DNA of 56,693 bases from assembly GCF_900112155.1 (NCBI RefSeq), contig NZ_FOKQ01000028.1:1-56693 (forward strand), written 5' to 3'. Of the stretch, positions 25,424 to 35,418 are shown one piece after another. The translations under genes were made by a program, and so were the position numbers. The DNA comes from Hominimerdicola alba. Its GTDB lineage: Bacteria; Bacillota; Clostridia; Oscillospirales; Ruminococcaceae. Numbering within the stretch: the first letter of the stretch is position 1; each line of letters opens with the position of its first letter. The notes beneath the pieces were generated by a model that was not told the DNA's origin, made no database searches, and saw nothing but the letters and a program-made list of their open reading frames with translations.

Positions 25424-28400
25424 ATGACCGAGATCATCACGGGCGGTGTGCGCAGCAGCCGCGAAAGCCTTTTTATAGAGCGTATATGTGCAGCCGCATC
25501 TGCGGGGGAAAAGGTTCTTGTCATCGTGCCCGACCAGTTCTCCTTTGAGTACGACAAGACTCTTTACGAGGCTCTTGGAGCGCGTCTGTTCAACAGCATC
25601 GAGACCACGGGTTTTCAGCATCTTGCTGAGGATATCTCTGCCTGCTACGGCAGCAAGGCAAAGGACAGTGCCAACGCAAATGCCCAGATGATACTAATGT
25701 TCCAGTCGGTGAAAAAAGCTGTTAAGGACGGTGTTATCAGGTTCTACAAGAACAGCACTGCCAAGGCTTCATTTATCGGTGAGCTGACCAAGCTTCTGCC
25801 CCGTTTGCGCCAGAGCGGTGTTACACCTCAGACTCTGCAGGCGGCTTCTGCCAAGCTGGAGGGCTCTATTTCCATGAAGCTTTCCGACCTCGGTGCGATA
25901 TTTGAGAACTATATGCAGGAGCTTGAAAGAGCGAACATGAAAGACCAGCTTTCTCTTATGGAGGAAGCCGCTGAACTTTCCCGCAGCTGTGATGTTTTCG
26001 TCGGTAAGAGCATATTCGTTTCGGCTTTCACAGATTTTACCTATGATGAAAAACGTATGCTTGAACAGTGTATCATCAAAGGCAAGTCCCTGACGGTATC
26101 ACTGCTTATAGACGACGCTTTTGTGTCCAGATGCCGCACTCATCCCTTTGATGTTACGGTATCCGTTAGGCAGGCGCTCAGGGATATGACACGCAGCCAC
26201 AACAAACAGCTGATAGAGACTTCTTCCACCGATAATGCAGGCGACCACCCCGATATCCTACAGCTTGCCGAGCATCTTTTTGACTACAACAGAACTCCCT
26301 ACAAGGCATCGGGAGACTGCGTAAAGGTTCTGGCGGCGGACGATGTTTACGAGGAAGCTGACTACATATGCGCTGAGATATGCAGGCTGGTTCGTGAGGA
26401 AAACTACACCTTCAACGATATTGCTGTGACCGTCCGCGACCTTGAAAGCTTCGGTGCAGTGATTTCAGGTGCTATGGAGAGGTACGATATCCCGTTCTTC
26501 CTCGATAAGCGTGACAGCATCGATGCTTCGGCGATAGTGCATTACCTCAACACCATTTTCAAGACCGTTCTCACCCGAAAATTCAAAACGGACAATATCA
26601 TAAAGCTGATAAAATCGCCGCTGTACGGTCTGCTGAATTACGAGATAAGCGACCTTGAGGATTACTGCGTGCGCTGGGGCGTTGACGGCGATATGTGGAC
26701 TGAGGATTTCACAGCTGTCCCCGACAGCGGTGTTGACCTTGGTCGGATAAACGAACTGAGAAGACAGGTCATCGAGCCCCTTGTTAGGTTCAAAGAGGTC
26801 TGTGCAGGGGCTACTGCGACGCAGATATCAAGGGCTTTTTACGAACTGCTTGATGCTCTCGACCTTTCAAGACAGACATACTCACTGGTGAAGCGTGTCA
26901 GCACTTCGGATAATGACACCGAAACAGAAATGTCAAGAGGTCTGAAACAGCTGTGGACAATGAGCCTTTCGGCGGTAAGGTCGATCTACGAACTGCTTGG
27001 TGATGAAAAGATAAGCCTGCGCAGTTACTACGACCTTTACAGCCTTATGCTCTCCCAGATGAAAGTCTCGGAGCCACCGCAGAAGCTTGACTGCGTTCGC
27101 ATAGTGGACGCTTCACATTCAAGGTTCAGCGGAGTTAAGGCACTTTTCGCGGCAGAAGTAAATGACGGTATTTTCCCCGCTTCAGTCAAAAGCAGGGGAC
27201 TACTCAGCGAGCATGAAAAGGAACTTCTGAAACTTGAAGAGGATATCGACATAGCTGACAATTCTCTGAACAGCCTGAAGCGTGAAAGACTTGCGGCTTA
27301 TACGGCGCTCTGCACCCCATCGGACAGGCTTTATGTGCTGTATTCTCGCTCTGACCTGCTGGGCAGTGAAAAGCGTCCCTCGGTGCTTGTGAAAGAAGTC
27401 GGCGAGATACTGGGGCTTCGTGAAGAGAACATAAATCAGCTCCCGCTGGACTTTTTCTGCACTTCTTACAAAACGGCATACACCGTGTACATAGAACACT
27501 CCCGTGATAACAGCGCTTCTGTCAGCAGTATCCGTGATTCGCTTATGGGCTCGGCATATTATTATGACAAGCTTAGGACTCTCACCGAAGCCTGCAAGGA
27601 AAAGCCTTTCAAGCTCTCGGAAGAAAGGGCAAAGGAAGTCTTTTTCGCGGCGGAAACAGCGGAAGTTTCTCCCACAAAGCTTGATAACTATTTCAAATGC
27701 CCCTTTATGTATTTCTGTAATTACGGTCTGAGACTTTCACGCTCCCAGAAGATGGATATGGACGGGCTAAACAAAGGACTGATGATACATGAGGTGCTTG
27801 AAAAAGCCATAGGTTCCGAGGCACGAACTCCTGCGGAGAACCGTGAGCACTTCCTTGAAATGACCGATGAGCAGATAACCGCGCTGATAGAGGAGTGCTT
27901 CACCGAGTATTACAACAACATTTTCTGCGGAGATTTCGGCAAGAGCAAGACCTTCCTCTACCGATTTGAAGCCATGAAACAACAGGCATTCAACATCGTG
28001 AAGTATGTTCAGCGTGAGCTTTCAAACGGCGGATTTGCACCAGCTGTCACCGAATACAAGCTGACTAAGGATAACGGTGCCGACCATCTGGACCTTACGT
28101 TGAAAGACGGCAGGCACATAGTTCTGATAGGCACCATCGACCGCGCGGATATCTATGAGGATGAAGAGGGCAGGAAATTCGTGCGCATAATCGACTATAA
28201 ATTCCGCAAACATGCGGCTTTCGACCTTGGTGAGCTTTTCTGCGGGCTGAACCTGCAAATGCTGATATATCTGTCGATCCTGCTTGAAACGGGCAATCCT
28301 GTCAACCCGGATATGGAGCTTGAACAGGCGGGAGTTTTTTACCTTCAGCTTATCGGCGAAGGTCAGAAGCTTTCCGAGGACTGCGAAATTTCTGAGGATA

Positions 28401-28768
28401 TACTCTACAGTGCCGCTTGCGAATCTGCCATTGAAGCATTTTCGCGAAATGGCAGGATATCCGATGCAGGAGCTGTGAATGAGAAGCTTGATTCCACCAT
28501 TGGAAAAACGAAACTCAACAATTACACCATGAGTGATGCCATGTTCACGGCTATGAGGATTTTCGCGAAACGCAAGGTCATCGAGTACGGCGACCGTCTG
28601 CTTGACGGTGATATCGATGCCGACCCGCTGGAAAATATCTGCTCTTACTGCAGATTCAGCGGCATATGTGGCAGAGCGTTCCCCGATGAGCCCAGAAAGG
28701 GAACCAAAGAGCAGATGAATGAGGCACTGGAAGAGATAATTCAGGAAAATGGGGAGGGAGAAGAATGA
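25424..28768 (+). CDS. addB: ATP-dependent helicase/nuclease subunit AddB
   Basis: AddB is the Chi-recognising and second nuclease subunit of AddAB, the Bacillota counterpart of RecBCD for double-strand break repair. The 1114-residue protein opens with TEIITGGVRSSRESLFIERI, the degenerate P-loop region, then VLVIVPDQFSFEYDKTLYEA. Near the C-terminus the nuclease domain shows YFKCPFMYFCNYGLRL, FVRIIDYKFRKH (catalytic Asp-Lys) and CSYCRFSGICG, whose cysteines form the iron-sulfur staple. The ATG follows GGGGAGGAATAATT. Its stop overlaps addA by 4 bases (ATGA). Confidence 0.95.
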   Translation: MTEIITGGVRSSRESLFIERICAAASAGEKVLVIVPDQFSFEYDKTLYEALGARLFNSIETTGFQHLAEDISACYGSKAKDSANANAQMILMFQSVKKAVKDGVIRFYKNSTAKASFIGELTKLLPRLRQSGVTPQTLQAASAKLEGSISMKLSDLGAIFENYMQELERANMKDQLSLMEEAAELSRSCDVFVGKSIFVSAFTDFTYDEKRMLEQCIIKGKSLTVSLLIDDAFVSRCRTHPFDVTVSVRQALRDMTRSHNKQLIETSSTDNAGDHPDILQLAEHLFDYNRTPYKASGDCVKVLAADDVYEEADYICAEICRLVREENYTFNDIAVTVRDLESFGAVISGAMERYDIPFFLDKRDSIDASAIVHYLNTIFKTVLTRKFKTDNIIKLIKSPLYGLLNYEISDLEDYCVRWGVDGDMWTEDFTAVPDSGVDLGRINELRRQVIEPLVRFKEVCAGATATQISRAFYELLDALDLSRQTYSLVKRVSTSDNDTETEMSRGLKQLWTMSLSAVRSIYELLGDEKISLRSYYDLYSLMLSQMKVSEPPQKLDCVRIVDASHSRFSGVKALFAAEVNDGIFPASVKSRGLLSEHEKELLKLEEDIDIADNSLNSLKRERLAAYTALCTPSDRLYVLYSRSDLLGSEKRPSVLVKEVGEILGLREENINQLPLDFFCTSYKTAYTVYIEHSRDNSASVSSIRDSLMGSAYYYDKLRTLTEACKEKPFKLSEERAKEVFFAAETAEVSPTKLDNYFKCPFMYFCNYGLRLSRSQKMDMDGLNKGLMIHEVLEKAIGSEARTPAENREHFLEMTDEQITALIEECFTEYYNNIFCGDFGKSKTFLYRFEAMKQQAFNIVKYVQRELSNGGFAPAVTEYKLTKDNGADHLDLTLKDGRHIVLIGTIDRADIYEDEEGRKFVRIIDYKFRKHAAFDLGELFCGLNLQMLIYLSILLETGNPVNPDMELEQAGVFYLQLIGEGQKLSEDCEISEDILYSAACESAIEAFSRNGRISDAGAVNEKLDSTIGKTKLNNYTMSDAMFTAMRIFAKRKVIEYGDRLLDGDIDADPLENICSYCRFSGICGRAFPDEPRKGTKEQMNEALEEIIQENGEGEE

Positions 28769-31700
28769 GTGTCAGCTGGACAGCCGATCAGCAGAAAGCC
28801 ATAGATTCATACGGCAGAGGTGTTACCGTTTCGGCGGCTGCGGGCAGCGGAAAGACCGCGGTGCTTATCGAAAGGATAATCCGCCTGCTGACGGACAAGG
28901 AGAAGAATATCCCCGCGGACAGGCTTCTCGCCGTGACATTTACCATAGATGCCGCCGCACAGATGCGTGACAAGCTTAATGCGGCTTTTGAGAAAAAACT
29001 CCGTGAAGACCCCGAAAATGTCTGGGTGCTTCGTCAGCAGGACTTAGTCCAGCTGGCAAGGATATCCACCATAGATTCTTTCTGCTTCGATATGGTAAAG
29101 GAGAACATTAATAAGTTCGAGTTTACAGGCAATCTGAAAATTCTCGGTGAAGCGGAGTGCGAGATGATCTTCGATACTGCCTTTGAACAGGCTACCGAGG
29201 AACTCTGCGCCGAAAATATTGATGAGTACAAATTTCTTGATAACTTTTTCTCTGCGAACAATGGCGAACTGAAACAGGTGGTGAAAGAGCTTTACAGCCA
29301 TCTGCGATCTATATGCCACACCGAGAAGTGGATACGGGATACCTCGGAAAACTGCGTCAGTGACGAGTTTTTTGAGATGCTGTACGAAGATGCATTTTCG
29401 CGCTTTGATGCAAAGCTTGCCGAAGCTGAACGCCTTGTTGATGATGCGCGTTACTGCTTCAATTACACCATCTCAGCAGGCGGAGATGAATTCCGTTTCA
29501 AAGATCACGTTAAGACCGCCGAGGAAAATATGGCGATCTGCGAGGATATTTTCAGCAGTTATCAGCTTGCCGCAGCCCACCGCGACAGCTCGGCTTTCGG
29601 GAAGATAACCGCCGAAAAATTCAAAGCCATGCGGCTTTCGGGCAAGCCGCCCGAGGATATCAAGGCTATCTTCAACGACGTAAAAGAGCGCTTCAAGCAG
29701 GATATCAACGGAGTTGGGACACTTCTTTACGGTGCTTCCCGCGTGCTGGCTCTGTCTGCCGATCATCTTCGTGAAAACCTTGCTCTGGGGCAGAAGCTTT
29801 TTCTCGCTATATGCAGGCTTGAAAAGCGCGTTGAGGAAGTCAGCTTCGATATCAAGCTTGAGAAAAACGCGGTTGATTTTGGCGATATTGAGCTTATGAC
29901 AAAAAATCTTCTGGTGCGTGAGACTGATGATGGCTTTGAGCGCACCGAGCTTGCCGAGGAGATACGCTCAGGCGGATTTTACAAGCTAATCGTTATCGAC
30001 GAATACCAGGATGTTAATGATATTCAGGAAACGATATTCAAGGCGGTATCGGACACCGATGACCTGGAATATATGGGAAATAACACCTTCATAGTTGGTG
30101 ACATGAAGCAGGCTATCTACGGCTTCCGCAAGACGAATCCCGAGCTTTTCAAGAGCTGTATCGACCTTGCACAGAAGTACGGCGAGCAAAAACAGCTGGA
30201 GCACATCGGTCTTCAAAAGAATTTCCGAAGCAGGGGAGAAGTAATCGCTCTGTCGAATTTCATCTTTGAAAGGCTCATGAGCCGCGGCTGCGGTCAGGTG
30301 GATTATGACGGAAGCGAGCGCCTTGAAGAGGGAGCTGTATATACCGAAAGGAGCTGTCCCGCCGAAGTAATGCTGGTGGACGCGCCCGAGGAAAAGTCCG
30401 TTATTTCAAAGGAATTCCGATGCACTGCACAGCGCATCAGGGAAATGATAGACCGCGGTGAGCCTGTCTGCGACGGCGGTGTTGACCGACCCTGCAGGCA
30501 GTCGGATTTCTGCATACTTGTGAACACCAATGACAACATCAGACAGGTGACACAGGCACTTTCGGACGCTGGTCTCAGGGCTTTCTGCGAGGACACCGAG
30601 GGCTACATAAAGTCCCGTGAGATATCCCTTGCTCTCGATCTTCTGCGCACCGTTGACAACCCCATGAACGATATCTCCCTTGCGGCGGTTATGCTGTCCC
30701 CCGTGATGGGCTTCACCCCCGATGAAATAGCCCTTATCAGGCAGAAATGCATAGCTGTCAACCGTAAAAAGCCCGACCACATCTACCAGATACTGGCAGG
30801 TGCTTCAAAGGAAGTTGGCACAGACGAGAAATACGCAAAGTACGTCGATATGGGCAGTGCGGTGCTTCAGGAGAAATGCCGCTCCGCTTTTGATATGATA
30901 GAATCCCTGCGCTTCTGCTCCATGAGCATGAGCCTTGAAAAGCTGATAAGGCGGATATTCGATGTTGCCGACCTTATGGGGCTTACTTCACTGTACCTTG
31001 ATTCTGCAAAAAAGCGCGCTAATCTCCGTTTGCTTATGCAGTACGCAGGGGATTACGAGCGCAGCGGAAACGATGGCGTTACAGGTTTCCTGCGTTTCAT
31101 AGATTCGGTTTCGGGAAACGACAAGGCATTCAGGAACGCGGTCTCCGTCACGGCAGGCGGCGATTCCGTCAACGTCAAGACATACCACAAATCCAAGGGT
31201 CTGGAGTACCCATTCGTATTCCTCTGCACCCTTTCAAAACCCCTTGTCCGCGAGGATACCCGCGAGCTTATAAAGCTTCACAAGACTATGGGATGTGCAT
31301 TCGCACTTAGGGACAGGCGGTTGAACGTCAAGCGTGCCGACCTGTACTACGACTACCTCGCCGATGTGCTGATCCGCGAACAGAAAAGCGAGAGGATGCG
31401 CCTTTTCTACGTGGGATGCACCCGCGCAAAAGAAAAGCTGATACTTGTGTTTTCAAATGAGAAAACAGGTCATACCACCCGCGAGAAACTGCTGGAAAAA
31501 CTGCGTGATGCTGTAAAGGCTTCGGCGAGATACGAACGCATACCCGCGGATATCACATCGGCGCAGGACAGCGTTCTGGCATGGACGGTAATGTGCCTGG
31601 CAAAGCTACCCGAGCGTTCGCTGCTTGAGGATTGGCTTGGTATGCCACTGGATACGGTGGTAGTATCCGAAAGTGCCAAGGGTATCAACGTGACCTATCA

Positions 31701-32460
31701 CGTCTGCGAGGATATTGCCGATGCTGAAACCTCGGAAGAAGAGGAAAAGACTGTTCGTGCGTCATCTGATCCCGCCATTGTCGCAAGACTGAGAAAGAGA
31801 TTCGATCAGCAAACCGAGCGCCCCGAGACCCGTCTGCCCGCAAAGCTGACGGTAACGGAGATAGTCGCCGCTGAAAAGGCGAAAGATCAGGGTGAGAAGA
31901 ACACCGAGTTCTTCCCTAACCTGCCACGTCTCAGCGATGAGCTGGACAAACTCACGGCGGCGGAAAAAGGCACATTCACCCATAAATTCATGGAGCTTGC
32001 AGACTATGAAAATATGCGCAAAAGCGTGGATGCAGAGCTTGACAGGCTGGTGAACAGCGGTGGTCTTACGGCTAGAGAAGCTAAAGGCGTATACATTGAC
32101 AAGCTGAAAGATTTCGCCAAAAGCGAACTGTTTGAGCGAATGATGTCCTCGCCTGACCTGCGCCGCGAGCAGAAATTCTTAGCCAGCGTGAAAGATCTTG
32201 GTCTGACCGCCGAACTCAGTGAGTACACCACCGAAGATGGCTACATACAGGGCATCGCTGACTGCATCTTCAAAGAATCCGACGGCTGGGTGCTGGTGGA
32301 TTACAAGACCGACAATTTCAAAAATACCGTGGAGATGAAACGCTACAAAACTCAGCTGATGCTATATAAAGCCGCCTTTGAGCTTATTCTGGGCGAAAAG
32401 GTAAAGAGCAGCTACATCTATTCATTCAAGCTGGGTGAAGGTCTTGAATTTAAGCTTTAA
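28765..32460 (+). CDS. addA: ATP-dependent helicase/nuclease subunit AddA
   Basis: AddA is the UvrD-like 3'-5' helicase and nuclease partner of AddB. Helicase motifs are visible in order: WTADQQKAIDSYG (Q), AAAGSGKTAVLIERI (Walker A), LIVIDEYQDVNDIQ (Walker B), VGDMKQAIYGFRKTNP (motif III), NFRSRGEVI (IV), VNVKTYHKSKGLEYPFVF (V) and LFYVGCTRAKEKLILV (VI). The C-terminal PD-(D/E)XK nuclease has GYIQGIADCIF and VLVDYKTDN. The length is 1231 residues. It is translationally coupled to addB and ends before a strong terminator. Confidence 0.97.
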   Translation: MSVSWTADQQKAIDSYGRGVTVSAAAGSGKTAVLIERIIRLLTDKEKNIPADRLLAVTFTIDAAAQMRDKLNAAFEKKLREDPENVWVLRQQDLVQLARISTIDSFCFDMVKENINKFEFTGNLKILGEAECEMIFDTAFEQATEELCAENIDEYKFLDNFFSANNGELKQVVKELYSHLRSICHTEKWIRDTSENCVSDEFFEMLYEDAFSRFDAKLAEAERLVDDARYCFNYTISAGGDEFRFKDHVKTAEENMAICEDIFSSYQLAAAHRDSSAFGKITAEKFKAMRLSGKPPEDIKAIFNDVKERFKQDINGVGTLLYGASRVLALSADHLRENLALGQKLFLAICRLEKRVEEVSFDIKLEKNAVDFGDIELMTKNLLVRETDDGFERTELAEEIRSGGFYKLIVIDEYQDVNDIQETIFKAVSDTDDLEYMGNNTFIVGDMKQAIYGFRKTNPELFKSCIDLAQKYGEQKQLEHIGLQKNFRSRGEVIALSNFIFERLMSRGCGQVDYDGSERLEEGAVYTERSCPAEVMLVDAPEEKSVISKEFRCTAQRIREMIDRGEPVCDGGVDRPCRQSDFCILVNTNDNIRQVTQALSDAGLRAFCEDTEGYIKSREISLALDLLRTVDNPMNDISLAAVMLSPVMGFTPDEIALIRQKCIAVNRKKPDHIYQILAGASKEVGTDEKYAKYVDMGSAVLQEKCRSAFDMIESLRFCSMSMSLEKLIRRIFDVADLMGLTSLYLDSAKKRANLRLLMQYAGDYERSGNDGVTGFLRFIDSVSGNDKAFRNAVSVTAGGDSVNVKTYHKSKGLEYPFVFLCTLSKPLVREDTRELIKLHKTMGCAFALRDRRLNVKRADLYYDYLADVLIREQKSERMRLFYVGCTRAKEKLILVFSNEKTGHTTREKLLEKLRDAVKASARYERIPADITSAQDSVLAWTVMCLAKLPERSLLEDWLGMPLDTVVVSESAKGINVTYHVCEDIADAETSEEEEKTVRASSDPAIVARLRKRFDQQTERPETRLPAKLTVTEIVAAEKAKDQGEKNTEFFPNLPRLSDELDKLTAAEKGTFTHKFMELADYENMRKSVDAELDRLVNSGGLTAREAKGVYIDKLKDFAKSELFERMMSSPDLRREQKFLASVKDLGLTAELSEYTTEDGYIQGIADCIFKESDGWVLVDYKTDNFKNTVEMKRYKTQLMLYKAAFELILGEKVKSSYIYSFKLGEGLEFKL

Positions 32461-32491
32461 GGCTGGAACTTACGCGGTTTTATAAGATCTC

Positions 32492-32524
32492 AAAGAAGCT
32501 TCCGAAAATGGGAGCTTCTTTTTG
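32492..32524 (+). terminator. Terminator of addAB
   Basis: AAAGAAGCTTCC pairs with GGGAGCTTCTTT over a six-base loop, followed by T-rich sequence. Confidence 0.88.
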
Positions 32525-32556
32525 TTGTTAAAATTTATAAAAATCTCAATAAACTA

Positions 32557-32585
32557 TTGAATAAGTTAGTGAAGTGTGGTATAAT
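32557..32585 (+). promoter_or_regulatory. Promoter of the diguanylate cyclase gene
   Basis: TTGAAT, 17 bases ending GTGG, TATAAT. Confidence 0.78.
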
Positions 32586-32661
32586 AGTAAATAATTAATT
32601 ATATCCATAGTTATGAATCTAAAAATTAATAATTGCTCTTTTTCAATTAAGGAGTGTTTTT

Positions 32662-33696
32662 ATGAATATGAATAGAACGATAAAAAATACAGTTCTGATA
32701 GAAAAACTCACCCTGTTCTTTGGCGGATTTCTGCTGTTTACAGATGTCTTCTTCCTGCTTGTCGCCATATGCACCGATATGCCGCTGATGCGATATGTGG
32801 TCTATGTCAAGCTTGTCATCAACACCACAAATATCTATCTTATCCTGAAGAAGCATTATCTCGTATCAACGGTGATAATATGCACGGTGATTCTGGGATT
32901 TATGATAGTCGGGCTGGTATGCGTCGGCACCGAAGCGGCATTCCAGCTGTTTGCACTGGGAATGCTGGCGTGCATAAGCTACAGCGGTTATCTTCACAAC
33001 AGGGTTCTTAAAAAGGAACTTCCTTTTGTACTTATGCTTGCAATCCATGTGGCTGTTTATACGGGAGGTTACATATATGCCCGTACCCACGAACCTCTTT
33101 ACGATATCCCTAAACTTGCCGTGGATATACTTATAGCCTTTAACTCAGCGGCAACTTTCGGCATCGTGCTGATCTACATGGTGCTTTTCCACAATGTAGC
33201 TATCCGATCCGAAGAAAAGCTTGAACAGATGGCGCTGATAGACAATCTGACGGGACTTTACAACCGTCATTTCCTGCTTACTTCCATGGAACATATGGAG
33301 GTAGGTTCTCCCGAAGACCGCTGGCTGGCTATCCTTGATATCGATGATTTCAAAAAAGTCAACGACACCTACGGGCACAATTGCGGTGACTATATCCTGA
33401 AACAGATATCGTATATCACAAAAAAGAACTGCAAGGATTGTATAGTATGCCGATGGGGCGGAGAGGAATTTATAATACTTTCCACTATCCGAAATAATGA
33501 AAAAGATATACTGGAATCATTGAGACAGAAAATATCTGAGGAAGAATTCAGTTTTGAAAACCACAAACTCCATGTTACAGTCACCATAGGTGCGACCCAT
33601 TATGAAAGCGGACTTTCAAATGACGGCTGGATATCAAATTCCGATGAAAAACTGTATTACGGCAAGACACACGGCAAGGATCAGGTGGTTCTGTGA
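32662..33696 (+). CDS. Membrane-bound diguanylate cyclase (GGDEF protein)
   Basis: Makes cyclic di-GMP from two GTP. The N-terminal 180 residues contain about six hydrophobic helices and no known sensor motif. The GGDEF domain runs from about residue 195: DNLTGLYNRHFL, the metal site AILDIDDFKKVNDTYGHNCG, the signature RWGGEEF near 263-269, and a C-terminal SDEKLYYGKTHGKDQV. All catalytic residues are present. The inhibitory RxxD site normally found five residues before GGEEF is absent, so product feedback is probably lacking. The start follows AAGGAGTGTTTTT. It is a single-gene unit. Confidence 0.93.
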   Translation: MNMNRTIKNTVLIEKLTLFFGGFLLFTDVFFLLVAICTDMPLMRYVVYVKLVINTTNIYLILKKHYLVSTVIICTVILGFMIVGLVCVGTEAAFQLFALGMLACISYSGYLHNRVLKKELPFVLMLAIHVAVYTGGYIYARTHEPLYDIPKLAVDILIAFNSAATFGIVLIYMVLFHNVAIRSEEKLEQMALIDNLTGLYNRHFLLTSMEHMEVGSPEDRWLAILDIDDFKKVNDTYGHNCGDYILKQISYITKKNCKDCIVCRWGGEEFIILSTIRNNEKDILESLRQKISEEEFSFENHKLHVTVTIGATHYESGLSNDGWISNSDEKLYYGKTHGKDQVVL

Positions 33697-33731
33697 CCCG
33701 TGACAAAAGCCGATTTGTTCATATAATCTCA

Positions 33732-33760
33732 TTGACTAAAGCGGTACTATATGGTATAAT
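33732..33760 (+). promoter_or_regulatory. Promoter of pyrE
   Basis: TTGACT, 17 bases ending ATGG, TATAAT; 38 bases upstream of the ATG. The leader is short, with no room for a pyrimidine attenuator. Confidence 0.85.
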
Positions 33761-33798
33761 TATGCTATCAAGTTCAAAATCGGAAAGGATAGTTTTTT

Positions 33799-34458
33799 AT
33801 GACTTACAAAGAAGAATTTATCAAGTTCATGGTTGACAGCGGAGTGCTGACTTTCGGTGAGTTCACACTGAAAAGCGGCAGAAAAGCTCCCTACTTCATC
33901 AACTGCGGCAACTATAAGACAGGCGCACAGCTGGCTAAGCTGGGCGAGTACTATGCTGAGTGCATAAAGGATAACGATATCCCCGTTGAGACACTTTTCG
34001 GACCTGCATACAAGGGCATCCCTCTGGCAGTTTCCGCTGTTGTGGCACTCAGCAACAAGTTCGGCTATGATGTTTCCTACTGCTTCGACAGAAAGGAAGC
34101 AAAGGATCACGGCGAGGGCGGTATGTTCGTTGGTAAGAAGCTGACCGACGGCGAAAAGGTGGTCATCATTGACGATGTTATGACTTCTGGCAAGGCGCTG
34201 GGCGAATCCATGCCCAAGCTGAAGAGTGCGGCTGACGTTAACGTAACAGGCATGGTCATCACTGTTGACCGTATGGAAAAAGCACTTGATACCGACTTCT
34301 CCGCAGTTCAGCAGGCGTATAAGGACTACGGTGTGAAGGTATATTCCATCGTTAATATCAATGATATCATCAAGGCTATCGAGGACGGCGTTGTTGAAGG
34401 AAAGGAGTACCTCGATGCAATGCGCGCTTACCGTGCGCAGTATGGTGCGGAGTACTGA
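33799..34458 (+). CDS. pyrE: Orotate phosphoribosyltransferase
   Basis: Joins orotate and PRPP to give orotidine monophosphate in pyrimidine synthesis. The 219-residue protein has FTLKSGRKAPYFINCGNYK at the N-terminus, FGPAYKGIPLA, the flexible loop with FDRKEAKDHGEGG, and the PRPP motif VVIIDDVMTSGKALGE. The start follows GAAAGGATAG. Other pyr genes are not adjacent. The next gene starts one base after its stop codon, so they form an operon. Confidence 0.97.
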   Translation: MTYKEEFIKFMVDSGVLTFGEFTLKSGRKAPYFINCGNYKTGAQLAKLGEYYAECIKDNDIPVETLFGPAYKGIPLAVSAVVALSNKFGYDVSYCFDRKEAKDHGEGGMFVGKKLTDGEKVVIIDDVMTSGKALGESMPKLKSAADVNVTGMVITVDRMEKALDTDFSAVQQAYKDYGVKVYSIVNINDIIKAIEDGVVEGKEYLDAMRAYRAQYGAEY

Positions 34459-34459
34459 T

Positions 34460-35206
34460 ATGTTTGGAAACAGTAATTTTCTCGGTTTCGTGCTTCTGCG
34501 CGATGCCGAATGGGATCAGGAAGCTTTTTTCAGCAGGCTGAAAGAGAAGTGGGATATCGAACCCAAGGATCTTGAAAACAAGGATGATGAAAAGATCTTC
34601 GTATTCAACGCAGGGGATTATCTTGTTTCTCTCGCGTATTACCCGACACCTGTACCCGATGGCGAGGCTGAACAGAATGCGATATTCAATTTTCTCTGGC
34701 CCGATGCACAGCAGGAAGTTGCAAAGCATACCGCTCAGATCGTTGTGAGCGTATGCAATGGCATGAGTGTCATGGAACGTGCGAAGACCTTTGTAAAAGT
34801 CTGCGAAAGCTGTATCGATGACAATACCATAGGTATCTACACAAACGGCACGGTATATGCTCCCGCTTTCTATCGCCAGAATGCGGAGTTATTAAAATCA
34901 GATGCTCTGCCTCTGCTGGACTTTGTCTGGCTGGGTCTTGCCAACGATGCTGGAAAACTTCGCGGATATACCATGGGTATGGAAAACTTCAAGAAGCTGG
35001 AGATGGAGTTTTTGAATTACAGCGGAGAGCCCCACGAATTCCTCAGCTTTATGCTGGCTATAGTCAGCTATATCGTTGAAGGCGATGTGATACTGGATGA
35101 CGGCGAAACCATCGGTTTTTCAGAGGATCAGAAGTTTAATATCACCCTTTCCGACGGCATCGAATTCAATGACAGGAAGACTCTCAAGATCGATTGTAAA
35201 TTATGA
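34460..35206 (+). CDS. DUF4261-like protein
   Basis: A 248-residue soluble protein. The pattern FLGFVLLRDAEWDQEAFFSRL, GDYLVSLAYYPTPVPDGEAEQNA with FLWPDA, then IVVSVCNG and GIYTNGTVYAPAFY resembles DUF4261 proteins; the function of the family is not established. The ATG at 34460 lies one base after the pyrE stop with GGAG in the pyrE end. Linkage to pyrE suggests co-expression, though no role in pyrimidine metabolism can be shown. No terminator is seen directly behind it. Confidence 0.8.
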   Translation: MFGNSNFLGFVLLRDAEWDQEAFFSRLKEKWDIEPKDLENKDDEKIFVFNAGDYLVSLAYYPTPVPDGEAEQNAIFNFLWPDAQQEVAKHTAQIVVSVCNGMSVMERAKTFVKVCESCIDDNTIGIYTNGTVYAPAFYRQNAELLKSDALPLLDFVWLGLANDAGKLRGYTMGMENFKKLEMEFLNYSGEPHEFLSFMLAIVSYIVEGDVILDDGETIGFSEDQKFNITLSDGIEFNDRKTLKIDCKL

Positions 35207-35286
35207 GAACAGCACTTTGTAAACAGAATAGTTACATTTTGAAATCATTTGTAATATAAATGTAGCCATATGTAATAGCTTTGTTC

Positions 35287-35315
35287 TTGTAAAAATCGCC
35301 TGTTTGTTCTATAAT
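35287..35315 (+). promoter_or_regulatory. Promoter of a short transcript
   Basis: TTGTAA, 17 bases, TATAAT. The -10 region overlaps a perfect inverted repeat, TTTGTTCTA (35303-35311) and TAGAACAAA (35324-35332). Confidence 0.7.
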
Positions 35316-35332
35316 ATCTATTGTAGAACAAA
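35303..35332 (+). promoter_or_regulatory. Candidate operator palindrome
   Basis: Two perfect 9-bp arms separated by 12 bases, straddling the -10 and the expected transcription start. This geometry suits a dimeric repressor. The arms would not both be in the RNA, so it is more likely a DNA signal than an RNA hairpin. Confidence 0.55.
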
Positions 35333-35343
35333 GAAAGAAAAGA

Positions 35344-35418
35344 ATGAACACTAAGAAATTACTCTTAGCTCGTTTCATCCTCTCCAAAATTTTTACACAA
35401 GCAGGAGGCAGTCAATAG
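35344..35418 (+). CDS. Possible 24-residue basic peptide
   Basis: An ATG-to-TAG frame fills most of the short transcript at 35322-35430. The peptide begins MNTKKLLLARFILSKIF and ends TQAGGSQ: basic, with a hydrophobic amphipathic centre, as in small membrane-active or toxin-like peptides. The ribosome site is weak (AAAGAAAG, 6 bases upstream). The stop codon lies in the terminator loop. The frame could be chance in a non-coding RNA. Confidence 0.35.
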   Translation: MNTKKLLLARFILSKIFTQAGGSQ

